Numbered from the stretch's first letter, positions 51,797 to 60,327 are shown. The stretch is DNA of 64,000 bases from Pseudomonadota bacterium (GCA_023423065.1 JAFAGC010000054.1:1-64000), one strand, 5' to 3'. Notes: a model not told the origin generated them from the sequence alone. A program made the numbers and translations.

Positions 51797-51873
51797 TGCG
51801 GGGTGGAGCAGTCTGGCAGCTCGTCGGGCTCATAACCCGAAGGTCGCAGGTTCAAATCCTGCCCCCGCTACCA
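51797..51873 (+). tRNA. initiator tRNA-fMet (anticodon CAT)
   Basis: 77-nt cloverleaf with D-arm and loop of initiator type, anticodon stem TCGGG/CCCGA with the three G:C pairs that mark initiators, loop CTCATAA (anticodon 51831-51833) and T-arm GCAGGTTCAAATCCTGC. The acceptor is TGCGGGG/CCCCGCT: position 1-72 is T-T, unpaired as required for formylation, although E. coli has C-A. CCA is encoded. Confidence 0.95.
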
Positions 51874-52268
51874 CTTCACCGTTTCACCTGCTCCAACGGT
51901 TCAATACTCCGGGTAGTGAGAACGCGCCGTGCTTCGCGCGCCCTGAGGCCATCAAGGCCGCGAAGGCCGCGCGTTACGCGGCGGACACGGAAAACGGCAA
52001 ACCAGTCGCCGAGTCGTGCCTCGAGCACGAGATCTAGTTCGCCCTGAAGAAGCGAAAGATCTGACGTAACCCTCCTGTTTCCCGCCCGGCCGCGTCCCGA
52101 ATCGGCGCGGCCCTCTTTGCCTCGTCGACATAAATCCTTGTCCCGACGGGAAATCCAATCTGGTTAGAAGTTGGTGATCGCCAGGTGAGGACAAAACCGG
52201 CGCGGTTCCGTTTGATCGCGGGAAAAGGCGGCCGTGGCCGTGGATAACAAGAAAGGGAACGGGGACGC
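51874..52268. other. gene-poor gap with a start-less coding-like fragment
   Basis: Nothing complete is seen in these 395 bases. 51876-52037 is open on the + strand and from about 51945 onward has strong G/C at third positions (reading EAIKAAKAARYAADTENG and ending LEHEI), but has no ATG, GTG or TTG in frame after the tRNA. It may be the tail of a lost gene. The rest is non-coding and should hold the promoter of the lipoprotein gene. Confidence 0.5.
52088..52118 (+). terminator. possible terminator downstream of the initiator tRNA
   Basis: GGCCGCG (52088-52094) pairs with CGCGGCC (52106-52112) over 7 bp, loop of 11, followed by CTCTTT. Position after the tRNA and coding-like fragment suits a terminator; T-run is short. 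Confidence 0.35.
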
Positions 52269-53234
52269 ATGCGATTAGGGACGTTGTCGGGACTGTTGGT
52301 CACGGTGTTGGCGCTGGCGGCGTGCAGCGGCTCCAACGATGCAGGGGGTGAGGCAGCACACGGCAAGGAGTCCGGCCCCTCGAGAGGCGACGCCACCACC
52401 GCCGAGGAGGTCGCCAGACAAGCCCGCGGCAAGGTGAAGTGCCCGGCCAGGATTTCCACGCCACCGCGTGGCGAGGGCGCACCGGTCGATGACGTTGTCG
52501 GTGTGCGGCCCGGAATGACCTACGACGAAGCGGTGAACGTGGTGCTGTGTTCGCACGACCTGCTCGTCGTCGAGCAGGATGACATGCGCGCATTCCAGAT
52601 CCAGGCCTTCGGCCAGAAGCTGCGCCATGGCTTCAATGCCCGCTTCGCCGCGCCTCCGAAGACGTCCGAGCAGATCATCGCCGAGATGCAGGACCGCGCG
52701 ACCGCGCGCGGCAACAACCAGGTCATCGAGGACATGCAGCCGGGGCAGTCGAAGTGGTACGTCGCGACCATCGGTCTGCCCGGCCAGGAGAGGGTGCTGA
52801 GCGCGGCCCGCGAGGAATGGTTTGCGGCGGATCGCTACCCGACGCTTGCCAGCGTCCAGAAGGCGCTCATCGACAAGTACGGCCAGCCCACGGACGCCCA
52901 CGCGGAGCAGAACTACCAGACGAAGACGTACCGCATGCAGTGGCGCCGCGATGCCCGGCAGCAGCCGGCCGCGGAGGGCCGATGCGCCACGGGCGCAGAT
53001 CCGGACTCGGCCACTAACTACTCGCCAGACTGCGGAATCAGCGTGGCCGCCAATCTCCGCCAGCGCGCCGACAACCCGGACCTGGTCGAGTTCCTGCAGG
53101 TCTCGGTGATCGACAAGGCCGGCGGTTACGCCGCCATCGTCGCCACGGAGCAGGGGCTCGAAAGTCTCGATGCCGAGCGTCGCGCCGCGCAGTTGCAGCA
53201 GGCCGAGAAGAACTCCGACGCGCCCACACTCTGA
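52269..53234 (+). CDS. uncharacterised lipoprotein, first gene of an envelope operon
   Basis: A 321-residue lipoprotein: signal peptide with lipobox ALAAC (Cys19), a low-complexity linker, then a domain starting near residue 73 (DDVVGVRPGMTYDEAVNVVL) with several Cys (C57, C93 and two in the C-terminal third). Later motifs AREEWFAADRYPTLASVQKA and LIDKYGQPTD, then MQWRRDA, recur in the same order in the protein at 53860-55209, suggesting a shared fold. Eleven bases separate it from the next gene. I know no function. Exposed to the periplasm or cell surface. Confidence 0.75.
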   Translation: MRLGTLSGLLVTVLALAACSGSNDAGGEAAHGKESGPSRGDATTAEEVARQARGKVKCPARISTPPRGEGAPVDDVVGVRPGMTYDEAVNVVLCSHDLLVVEQDDMRAFQIQAFGQKLRHGFNARFAAPPKTSEQIIAEMQDRATARGNNQVIEDMQPGQSKWYVATIGLPGQERVLSAAREEWFAADRYPTLASVQKALIDKYGQPTDAHAEQNYQTKTYRMQWRRDARQQPAAEGRCATGADPDSATNYSPDCGISVAANLRQRADNPDLVEFLQVSVIDKAGGYAAIVATEQGLESLDAERRAAQLQQAEKNSDAPTL

Positions 53235-53245
53235 GGAATCGCCGC

Positions 53246-53542
53246 ATGAAGAAAATTGCCATTGCAGTCTGCATCGCGATGTTCGCCGCCGGATGCGCGC
53301 CGGGCGTCGGCGGCACCTACAAGCCGGCCAACGGCAACGCCATCTTCCAGTCGCTCACGTTCAAGTCCGGCGGCAAAGTGGAAATCGAAGTGTTCGGCTC
53401 CGTGGTCGAAGGCAACTACGAGGTCGAGGACGGCAAGGTGAAGCTCACCGGCCCGGAGGGCAGCCGCCTGATGACGATAGAAGGCGACTGCATCGACGGC
53501 GGAACGGGACTCATCGGGCTCGGGCGGTACTGCCGCTCCTGA
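53246..53542 (+). CDS. small lipoprotein
   Basis: 98 residues with lipobox FAAGC (Cys17). The mature part is a small beta-rich domain: GGTYKPANGNAIFQSLTFKS, GGKVEIEVFGSVVEGNYEVE and DGKVKLTGPEGSRLMTIEGD, the repeated strand pattern found in small lipoproteins that monitor or decorate the envelope. Two Cys near the C-terminus (CIDGG, GRYC) may form a disulfide. Second gene of the operon; function unknown. Confidence 0.72.
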   Translation: MKKIAIAVCIAMFAAGCAPGVGGTYKPANGNAIFQSLTFKSGGKVEIEVFGSVVEGNYEVEDGKVKLTGPEGSRLMTIEGDCIDGGTGLIGLGRYCRS

Positions 53543-53576
53543 TGACTGCAACTAGATAGAGACAAAGGGAGACAAG

Positions 53577-53849
53577 ATGCGACAGTGGCTTCATTTCGAC
53601 TCGATGGTCACTCCGAAGATCATCACGTTCATCTACTGGCTGATGCTGGCGGGCGCCGCGCTCGTGGGCATATCGATGCTCTTCAAGGGCTTCGAGACGA
53701 TGCGGTACTCGGGTTTCGCGGGATTCGGCATGGTCGTGTGCGCACCGCTGGTCGCCGGGTTGATCGCGCTGATGTCCCGCATCTACTGCGAACTCATGAT
53801 CGTGCTGTTCAAGATCAACGAAGCGTTGCAGGACATCCGTAAAAAGTAG
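53577..53849 (+). CDS. DUF4282 membrane protein
   Basis: A 90-residue inner-membrane protein with two helices (about 16-36 and 46-68) and the DUF4282 pattern: FDSMVTPKIITFIYWLML at the N-terminus and SRIYCELMIVLFKINEALQD at the C-terminus. Function of the family is unknown. GGGAGAC before the ATG is a good ribosome site. It lies 34 bases after the small lipoprotein and 10 before the secreted protein. Confidence 0.8.
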   Translation: MRQWLHFDSMVTPKIITFIYWLMLAGAALVGISMLFKGFETMRYSGFAGFGMVVCAPLVAGLIALMSRIYCELMIVLFKINEALQDIRKK

Positions 53850-53859
53850 CCAGTAAGCC

Positions 53860-55209
53860 ATGAAGAACGCGATTGCAGAAGGACATTGGGATCGCACGAG
53901 GCTGTGTGCCGCGGCAGTCATCTGTCTCGGCAGCGGCCTCGTCTTCAGCCAGGCAAACACTGACTACGCGGTCGAGAGGCAGCTCCAGTTCATCTCGGGC
54001 GACGCGAACATGCGGGCGGGGCTCGGCCGTCAACCCGCGGTCAGCGAACTGGTTGCCGGAGAGTTCACCATCAGCGTCGACGATCTCGACGACGACGGCG
54101 CCCGGGAAATCATCGTCGTCGGTTCCGGTCCGCAGTTCTGCGGAAGCGGTGGATGCCTGACCGTGGTGCTGCGCAATGCGGGGCCCGGCCAGCTCGAGCC
54201 CATCTTCCAGCAGAACCTCTTTCCCCGGCTGGGAGTGACGCGGGAGAAGGAGAACGGATATCGCCTGCTCGCCGCGCTCGACGGCAGGGGCAGGATCGCG
54301 CGCGGCGAAAAGCCGGGGACTCCGCTGTTCGGCAAGCCCATGGTCTATGCGATGACGGCGGCGTCGACGGCGAAGCCTCAGGCGACATCCGCGCAGCCTG
54401 TCGCCGCGGCGCAAGCGTCATCGGGCGGCGGCGCCGCCATCGACGTGCTCGGGATGAGTCTGGGCAAGTCTTCGATCGCCGACGTGCGCAAGGCGCTCGC
54501 GGCGGTGCAGCCGGCTCTGCGCCTGAACGAAGGACAGATGACGCTGGCCGGCCGGTCCGCGACGGCGGGCATCACCCGGGGACCCATCGAGGTGGGCGAG
54601 GGACCGTTCCTGCGGCTGATCGAGGCAATCACTCATACGTCCAACTTCAGTGCGAGGTGCGGCAACGTTGCGACGCAGGGTCCGAATGCCTATTGCGAGA
54701 TCGTCCGTGTGTCATTTTCGGCGCCGCCCACGGCGGGGATCGCGCAGGTTGTGGATCGCGACGTGTACTTCGGACCGAACGGGCCGACGTTCGACAACAT
54801 GCAGGCGAGCCTCACGAGCAAGTATGGTCCGGTGGGATTCCAGAAGGCTTACGGCGACGCCGGACAGTCTATCCACCTGCACTGGGCGTGGGACGCGGCG
54901 GGTCGGCCGATTCCGCTCAACGAGCGCCATACGTGTGCGAATGACCGGGTAGCCATCGCCGCCGGGCTCATGCTCCAGGAGGAACAGAAGCGCGCCAACG
55001 TCCACGTCGAAGCCGGCTGCGCGACCACGTTGAAAGTGCAATACGGCGGACGCAATCGCATCGTCACGAATCTCAAGATCGTCGCGGTCGATCATCGCGC
55101 CGTGCGCGACCTCAATGCCCGGACGAATCAGTACGTCGATGAACTGGTCGCCGAGGTGGAGCGCAAGGAGCGCGAAAAGGCCGGCGCGGTCGCCACGCCA
55201 AAACTATAG
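53860..55209 (+). CDS. uncharacterised secreted protein resembling the first lipoprotein of the operon
   Basis: 449 residues with an N-terminal hydrophobic signal (about 16-30, ending LVFSQA). Region 40-165 contains SVDDLDDDGAREIIVVGSG, an acidic FG-GAP/VCBS-like element seen in proteins reporting calculated outputs. After an Ala/Ser linker (about 170-190) comes a domain beginning IDVLGMSLGKSSIADVRKAL and continuing DRDVYFGPNGPTFDNMQASL, TSKYGPVGF and LHWAWDAAGRPI, the same order as in the 52269 protein. C-terminal helix is charged. Six Cys could form disulfides. Function unknown. Confidence 0.72.
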   Translation: MKNAIAEGHWDRTRLCAAAVICLGSGLVFSQANTDYAVERQLQFISGDANMRAGLGRQPAVSELVAGEFTISVDDLDDDGAREIIVVGSGPQFCGSGGCLTVVLRNAGPGQLEPIFQQNLFPRLGVTREKENGYRLLAALDGRGRIARGEKPGTPLFGKPMVYAMTAASTAKPQATSAQPVAAAQASSGGGAAIDVLGMSLGKSSIADVRKALAAVQPALRLNEGQMTLAGRSATAGITRGPIEVGEGPFLRLIEAITHTSNFSARCGNVATQGPNAYCEIVRVSFSAPPTAGIAQVVDRDVYFGPNGPTFDNMQASLTSKYGPVGFQKAYGDAGQSIHLHWAWDAAGRPIPLNERHTCANDRVAIAAGLMLQEEQKRANVHVEAGCATTLKVQYGGRNRIVTNLKIVAVDHRAVRDLNARTNQYVDELVAEVERKEREKAGAVATPKL

Positions 55210-55413
55210 GAGTCGCGCCTACCCGGTAATCACGACATAAATCACTCCCGGACAGCCCCGCCTGTTAGTTAGCGGGGGTTGGCGAGGCTTCCAGGCTGCC
55301 TGCAACGCTGGCGGCCCGATGCCTTGCCGGCCAAATGCCGCCCGGCTATCCTCGAACCGAAACAAGAACTACAAGTCGGTCTGTGCCTGGAAACGGGCAC
55401 GCGGGGATGGGGG
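55210..55413. other. intergenic region before the kinase
   Basis: 204 bases with a hairpin CCCCGC-N10-GCGGGG (55256-55277) lacking a T-tract. It separates the four-gene envelope operon from the winged-helix kinase; no clear promoter was recognised. The kinase frame is open from 55279, but the family start is later. Confidence 0.35.
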
Positions 55414-57240
55414 ATGAACACCGGAGCAGCGACCCGCCAGGTCGCGCAATTCCGTTACCGATTCGGCAGGGCGGAGTTCGACGAGTCGCGCTTCGAATTG
55501 CGCGTCGATGCCCAGGTCGTGGACGTCCAGCGCAAGCCGCTGGAGATCCTGGCATTGCTGCTCTCCCAGCCGGGAGAGGTGGTCACCAAGCAGGAGTTGC
55601 TGGACATCGTCTGGGACGGCCGGCCCACCGTCGACAACGTGGTCGCCAACGCGCTTTCCAAGCTGCGCACGGCGTTGGGTGAACCGGATGCCGCGCGCAT
55701 CGTCACGCTGCCGCGGATCGGTTACCGCTTCGATGGTCCGCTCGAGCGAGTCGCGGTAGGTTGGGCGCTGCCGAGCGTCCTCGGACTGAACGTCGGCGAG
55801 CCGGTACCGGGCCGACCTAACTTCCAGCTGGAAGAAAGAATCGGCCAGTCGTCGAGCAACGAGGTCTGGCTGGCGCGGCAGGGCAAGACACGCGAACGGC
55901 GCGTGTTCAAGTTCTGCACCGACGGTGGGCGTCTGTCGTTGCTGAAGCGCGAGCTCACATTGTCCCGTCTGCTGCAGGAAAATCTCGGCGAGCGCGCCGT
56001 CGCGTTCGCGCGCGTCCTCGACTGGAATCTCGAGACGCCGCCGTTCTTTCTCGAGTGCGAGCACGGTGGTCTCGACCTGTTGCGCTGGGCCAAGGCGGAC
56101 GGGCAGCTCACCGACATGCCGCTCGACGCGCGTCTGGAGCTTTTCCTGCAGATCGCCGATGCGGTGGCCGCGGCCCACACCATCGGAGTCCTCCACAAGG
56201 ATCTCAAGCCGGCCAACATTCTCGTGTCTCGAGAGGGCTCGGGCTGGCGCGTGAGGCTCACGGATTTCGGCAGCAGCCACCTGCTGGATCCGCAGCGGCT
56301 CGCGGAACTCGGCATCACGCGGCTCGGATTCACGATGACGGGGAACATGCTGGGTGACCCAACGCTCGGGACGCCGATGTATCTCGCGCCGGAAGTCATC
56401 ACGGGGCAACCACCCACGGCGGCCGGCGATGTCTATGCGCTCGGCGTGATCCTCTACCAGATCGTCGTCGGCGATCTGAATCGCCCACTGGTGCCGGGTT
56501 GGGAGCGCGGGGTGCCCGATGTATTGCTGGGCGAGGACATCGCGCGCGCCACCGACGGCGATCCCGCGCAGCGGTTCTCGAGCGTCGACGAACTGACTAC
56601 TCGCATCCGTGGGCTCGCGGTGCGCCGCGCCGAACGACTGGAAAGCGGGATGGTCGTCGCAGCGGACGTACATCAGGGGAAGCGAAAGGCCGGCGGGATG
56701 CGGTTGTGGCTGGCCGCGGCGGCGCTCGCCGCCGTGGTGATTCCGGGCGCCGTGGCCATGATCGGTCGCTCCGACAGGATCGAATCCGCCGCCGCGCAAG
56801 ATCTCCTGCCCCTGGGAACCATCTACGCCAAGGTCATGGACGTCTATCGCCATTACCTGTTCACCGACGAAGAACTGGTGTCCGATCCCGCGGACCGCGC
56901 GTTCCGCCTGCAATTGAATCTCGCGATGTACGGCGAGCCGCCTTTCACCCGGTCGGAGCTCGACGAAGCCGGACTCGACCCCGCGGAGATTCCGTTGGCC
57001 ATGGAGCTGCTGCTGCTCGTCAGGAACAACGACCTGCGCATCGCGGATGTGCTCGACAGCAACGCGGCCGATCAGCAGTCGGTCCGGGCGCAAGTCGAAA
57101 GGCTGCGGAATCGGGTGAAGAACACGCGCGACATGGCGTACACCATGCTGTCCGCGCTGCACGAGCGAGATGGCCGCGTTGGCGAACTACCGCCGCCGCC
57201 GGCCGTCGATCAGCCCTTGAATCCCTTGGCCACGATGTAG
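55414..57240 (+). CDS. winged-helix DNA-binding domain fused to a membrane-anchored Ser/Thr kinase
   Basis: 608 residues from ATG 55414 (GGGGATGGGGG just before it). Residues about 15-105 are an OmpR/CadC-type winged helix (KPLEILALLLSQPGEVVTKQ, NALSKLRTALGEPD, LPRIGYRF). Residues about 140-415 are a Hanks-type kinase with K166, H261-K-D263 (HKDLKPANIL), D284FG and PMYLAPEV; the Gly-rich loop is degenerate (IGQSSSNEVW). One membrane helix (429-452) precedes a 150-residue extracytoplasmic domain of unknown type. The design resembles ToxR/CadC regulators with a kinase inserted between DNA-binding domain and membrane. Overlaps rlmE by 31 bp tail to tail. Confidence 0.85.
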   Translation: MNTGAATRQVAQFRYRFGRAEFDESRFELRVDAQVVDVQRKPLEILALLLSQPGEVVTKQELLDIVWDGRPTVDNVVANALSKLRTALGEPDAARIVTLPRIGYRFDGPLERVAVGWALPSVLGLNVGEPVPGRPNFQLEERIGQSSSNEVWLARQGKTRERRVFKFCTDGGRLSLLKRELTLSRLLQENLGERAVAFARVLDWNLETPPFFLECEHGGLDLLRWAKADGQLTDMPLDARLELFLQIADAVAAAHTIGVLHKDLKPANILVSREGSGWRVRLTDFGSSHLLDPQRLAELGITRLGFTMTGNMLGDPTLGTPMYLAPEVITGQPPTAAGDVYALGVILYQIVVGDLNRPLVPGWERGVPDVLLGEDIARATDGDPAQRFSSVDELTTRIRGLAVRRAERLESGMVVAADVHQGKRKAGGMRLWLAAAALAAVVIPGAVAMIGRSDRIESAAAQDLLPLGTIYAKVMDVYRHYLFTDEELVSDPADRAFRLQLNLAMYGEPPFTRSELDEAGLDPAEIPLAMELLLLVRNNDLRIADVLDSNAADQQSVRAQVERLRNRVKNTRDMAYTMLSALHERDGRVGELPPPPAVDQPLNPLATM

Positions 57241-57830
57241 ACCTCGCGCGACTGCGCGCGCGACGCGGCGGGCTTGCGAATGAGCACCTTGTCGAACGAG
57301 GTGCGCAGCTCCTTGAGGTATTGGTCCGACCCCGCGCCCTGGAACATCTTCGCCACGAACGTGGCGCCGGGCTTGAGCGTCTTGCGCACGGTATCGAGCG
57401 CGAGCTCGAGGAAATACATCGAGGAGGCCTGGTCGGCCGAATCGATGCCGGTGATGTTGGGTGCGATGTCCGAGACGATGAGATCGAACTTCCCGCCGCC
57501 TAACCACGCGAGCAGCTTCTCGACGGTTTCGTCCTCGGTGAAGTCCCCCTGGACGAAATCCACGTTGGCGAGCGAGGCCATCGGCAGGATGTCGGTCGCG
57601 AGCACACGGCCCTTCGCCCCGACGAGTTTGCCCGCCACCTGCGACCAGCCGCCGGGCGCCGAGCCCAGGTCCAGGATCCGCATGCCGGGACGGATCAGCC
57701 GGTCCTTCTCGTTGAGCTCGACGAGCTTGTACGCCGAGCGCGAGCGATATCCGTCGAGCTGTGCTTTCTTCACGAAAGGGTCGTTGACGTGACGTTGCAG
57801 CCACTGATTACTGCTCTTCGAACGCGGCAT
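57210..57830 (-). CDS. rlmE: 23S rRNA 2'-O-methyltransferase RlmE (FtsJ/RrmJ)
   Basis: A 206-residue SAM-dependent enzyme that methylates U2552 in the 23S A-loop. SAM motif ILDLGSAPGGWSQ is at 52-64. The K-D-K-E tetrad is K35 (SAYKL), D121 (VSDIAPN), K161 (AKMFQG) and E196 (SREVYIVAKGF). In enterics rlmE is heat-shock-controlled and precedes ftsH; here it is separated from ftsH and faces the kinase gene, with 31 bp of 3' overlap. Confidence 0.96.
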   Translation of the reverse strand: MPRSKSSNQWLQRHVNDPFVKKAQLDGYRSRSAYKLVELNEKDRLIRPGMRILDLGSAPGGWSQVAGKLVGAKGRVLATDILPMASLANVDFVQGDFTEDETVEKLLAWLGGGKFDLIVSDIAPNITGIDSADQASSMYFLELALDTVRKTLKPGATFVAKMFQGAGSDQYLKELRTSFDKVLIRKPAASRAQSREVYIVAKGFKG

Positions 57831-57876
57831 AATGCGCGCATTCTACCTCTGCCGGGTCGACCGGCCAGGAACCACG

Positions 57877-59481
57877 GTGATTCGCATCACTGAGCTGGCA
57901 CTGCCGCTCGACTACACACCCGAGGCGCTGCGCGCCGCCATCGTCAGGCGGCTCAAGATCCGCGACGCGGAACTGCTCGAATACACGTTGTTCAAGCGCA
58001 GCTACGACGCGCGCAAGAAGAACGAGGGCATCCGTTTCATCTGCATCGTCGACGCGCGGGTCGCCGACGAGGCGGCGGTGCTCGCGAAATTCGCGCGCGA
58101 CCGGCAGATCGGCGTTGCCCCGGACACGAGCTACCACAGTGTCGCGAAGGCGCCCGCGCAGCTCGCCGAGCGGCCGCTCGTGATCGGCTTCGGGCCGGGC
58201 GGCTTGTTCGCCGCGTTGCTGCTGGCGCAGATGGGCTTCCGGCCGATCGTGCTCGAGCGAGGCCGCGACGTGCGCCGGCGCACGCAGGACACCTGGGGCC
58301 TGTGGCGCCGGAATATCCTCACGCCCGAATCCAACGTGCAGTTCGGCGAGGGTGGGGCGGGCCTGTTCTCGGACGGCAAGCTCTACAGCCAGATCAAGGA
58401 TCCGAAGTTCTACGGCCGCAAGGTGATGCACGAGTTCGTGCGCGCGGGCGCGCCGCCGGAGATCCTCTACGTGAGCAAGCCGCACATCGGCACGTTCCGG
58501 CTGACCGGCATCGTCGAGCGGATGCGCGCCGAAATCGTCGAACTCGGCGGCGAGGTACGCTTCGAGAGCAGGGTGACCGACCTGCTCATCGACGACGGTC
58601 AGGTCGAAGGAGTCGTGCTCGAGAACGGAGAAATACTGCGCAGCCGGCACGTCGTGCTCGCGCTCGGTCACAGCGCGCGCGATACGTTCCGCATGCTGGA
58701 GAGGCGCGGTGTGTTCGTCGAAGCGAAGCCGTTCGCGATCGGCTTCCGCATCGAACATCCGCAGTCGCTGATCGACAGGGCGCGCTTCGGAAAATTCGCC
58801 GGCCACCCCGAGCTCGGCGCCGCCGACTACAAGCTCGTGCATCACGCGAGCAACGGCCGCGCGGTCTACAGCTTCTGCATGTGCCCGGGCGGCACGGTCG
58901 TCGCCGCGACGTCCGAACCCGGGCGCGTCGTCACGAACGGCATGAGCCAGTATTCGCGCAACGAGCGCAATGCCAATGCGGGCATCGTCGTCGGCATCGA
59001 GCCGGCGAAGGATTTTCCGGGCGGCCCGCTCGCGGGGATCGCCCTTCAGGAGACGCTCGAGTCGCATGCGTTCGAGCTCGGCGGGCGCGACTACTGCGCG
59101 CCCGGTCAGCTCGTCGGAGATTTTGTGCGGGGCGTTCCGTCGCAGCAGTGGGGCGAGGTGGAGCCGTCGTACAAACCCGGCGTCAAATTGGGCGACCTGG
59201 CCAGCGCGCTACCCGGCTACGCGATCGATGCGATTCGCGAGGCGCTGCCGGTGTTCGGCCGGCAGATTCACGGCTTCGATCGCGACGACGCGGTGCTGAC
59301 CGGTGTCGAGAGCCGCACTTCGTCGCCGGTGCGCATTTCGCGCGACACCGCTTCGATGCAAAGTCTCAACACGCGTGGCCTGTACCCTTGCGGTGAAGGC
59401 GCGGGTTACGCCGGGGGGATCCTTTCCGCGGGCGTCGACGGCATCAAGGTGGCCGAGGCAGTCGCCCGGGCGCTGGCATGA
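57877..59481 (+). CDS. COG2509-type FAD-dependent oxidoreductase
   Basis: 534 residues from GTG 57877 (VIRITELALPLDYTPE, where family members begin; AGGA precedes it). An earlier ATG at 57832 is open but lies against the rlmE start. N-terminal 90 residues are a small ferredoxin-like part; then LVIGFGPGGLFAAL binds FAD, ESNVQFGEGGAGLFSDGKLY and GLYPCGEGAGYAGGILSAG are strongly conserved. The family is widespread, with no agreed reaction. It ends overlapping the methyltransferase gene by four bases. Confidence 0.85.
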   Translation: MIRITELALPLDYTPEALRAAIVRRLKIRDAELLEYTLFKRSYDARKKNEGIRFICIVDARVADEAAVLAKFARDRQIGVAPDTSYHSVAKAPAQLAERPLVIGFGPGGLFAALLLAQMGFRPIVLERGRDVRRRTQDTWGLWRRNILTPESNVQFGEGGAGLFSDGKLYSQIKDPKFYGRKVMHEFVRAGAPPEILYVSKPHIGTFRLTGIVERMRAEIVELGGEVRFESRVTDLLIDDGQVEGVVLENGEILRSRHVVLALGHSARDTFRMLERRGVFVEAKPFAIGFRIEHPQSLIDRARFGKFAGHPELGAADYKLVHHASNGRAVYSFCMCPGGTVVAATSEPGRVVTNGMSQYSRNERNANAGIVVGIEPAKDFPGGPLAGIALQETLESHAFELGGRDYCAPGQLVGDFVRGVPSQQWGEVEPSYKPGVKLGDLASALPGYAIDAIREALPVFGRQIHGFDRDDAVLTGVESRTSSPVRISRDTASMQSLNTRGLYPCGEGAGYAGGILSAGVDGIKVAEAVARALA

Positions 59482-60206
59482 AACACGACGACATCAAGAA
59501 ACTGCACCAGAAGAAGTTTCGCGAGGAACTCGGGCATTTCGTCATCGAGGGCGAACACCTCGTGCAGGAGCTCGAGAAGGCCGCGGCGGGCGACGCGCGC
59601 CTGCGCGCCAGTGAGATCTACGTGACGCGCGACTACGAGAACTGGTCGAGCAGGCTTCCGGTCCACGTGATCCAGTCGAAGCAGATGGCTCAGATCAGCG
59701 AGACGCGCTCGCCGCAGGGCATCGCCGCGGTCGTGCCGCTGCTCGAAGCGCCGGCGCCGCGGGCGGGTGAACGCGCGATCTATCTGCACGAGATCCAGGA
59801 TCCCGGCAATCTCGGCACGATCCTGCGCACGCTCGCTTGGTTCGGGAATTTCCGCTGCCTGCTGAGTCCGGACAGCGTCGACGTGCACAACGGCAAGGTG
59901 GTGCGCGCGAGCATGGGCGCGATCTTCCACGTGCCGGTCGAGCGCGACGTGCCGCTCGACTCGCTGAACGCACGTTTCCCCCGCATCGCCTGCCTCGATC
60001 TCGGCGGACAAGCGGTCGCCTCGCCGGCGTTCCGCGATTTCGATTGCTACGTCTTCGGCAACGAGGCACGCGGCCTGCCGCGCGAGCGGATGAGCGCGCT
60101 GCGCGCGCAGGCCTTCACCGTGCCGGGAACCGGCGCGATCGAATCGCTGAACGTCGCGGCGACGGTGAACATCAGCCTCTACGAGCTCAATCGGACCGCG
60201 CCATAG
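59478..60206 (+). CDS. TrmH/SpoU-family RNA 2'-O-methyltransferase
   Basis: A 242-residue SPOUT enzyme: N-terminal substrate-binding domain (FREELGHFVIEGEHLVQE), then the knotted methyltransferase domain with motif 1 LHEIQDPGNLGTILRT, motif 2 FGNEARGLP and motif 3 ESLNVAATVNISLYEL. Target is tRNA or rRNA ribose; RlmB-like by length, but the exact nucleotide cannot be assigned. Start overlaps the preceding stop (ATGA). Confidence 0.88.
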   Translation: MKHDDIKKLHQKKFREELGHFVIEGEHLVQELEKAAAGDARLRASEIYVTRDYENWSSRLPVHVIQSKQMAQISETRSPQGIAAVVPLLEAPAPRAGERAIYLHEIQDPGNLGTILRTLAWFGNFRCLLSPDSVDVHNGKVVRASMGAIFHVPVERDVPLDSLNARFPRIACLDLGGQAVASPAFRDFDCYVFGNEARGLPRERMSALRAQAFTVPGTGAIESLNVAATVNISLYELNRTAP

Positions 60207-60327
60207 GGCCGGCGCGGGACCAGTCGACATATTGCGCAATTCCCGCTCGCGGGGTTTCTCGTCGCGCGGCCGACTCACTATGATTCGAGCCTGCCCGCAA
60301 CGGCCCATTTCCCGCAGAGGAAGGCGC

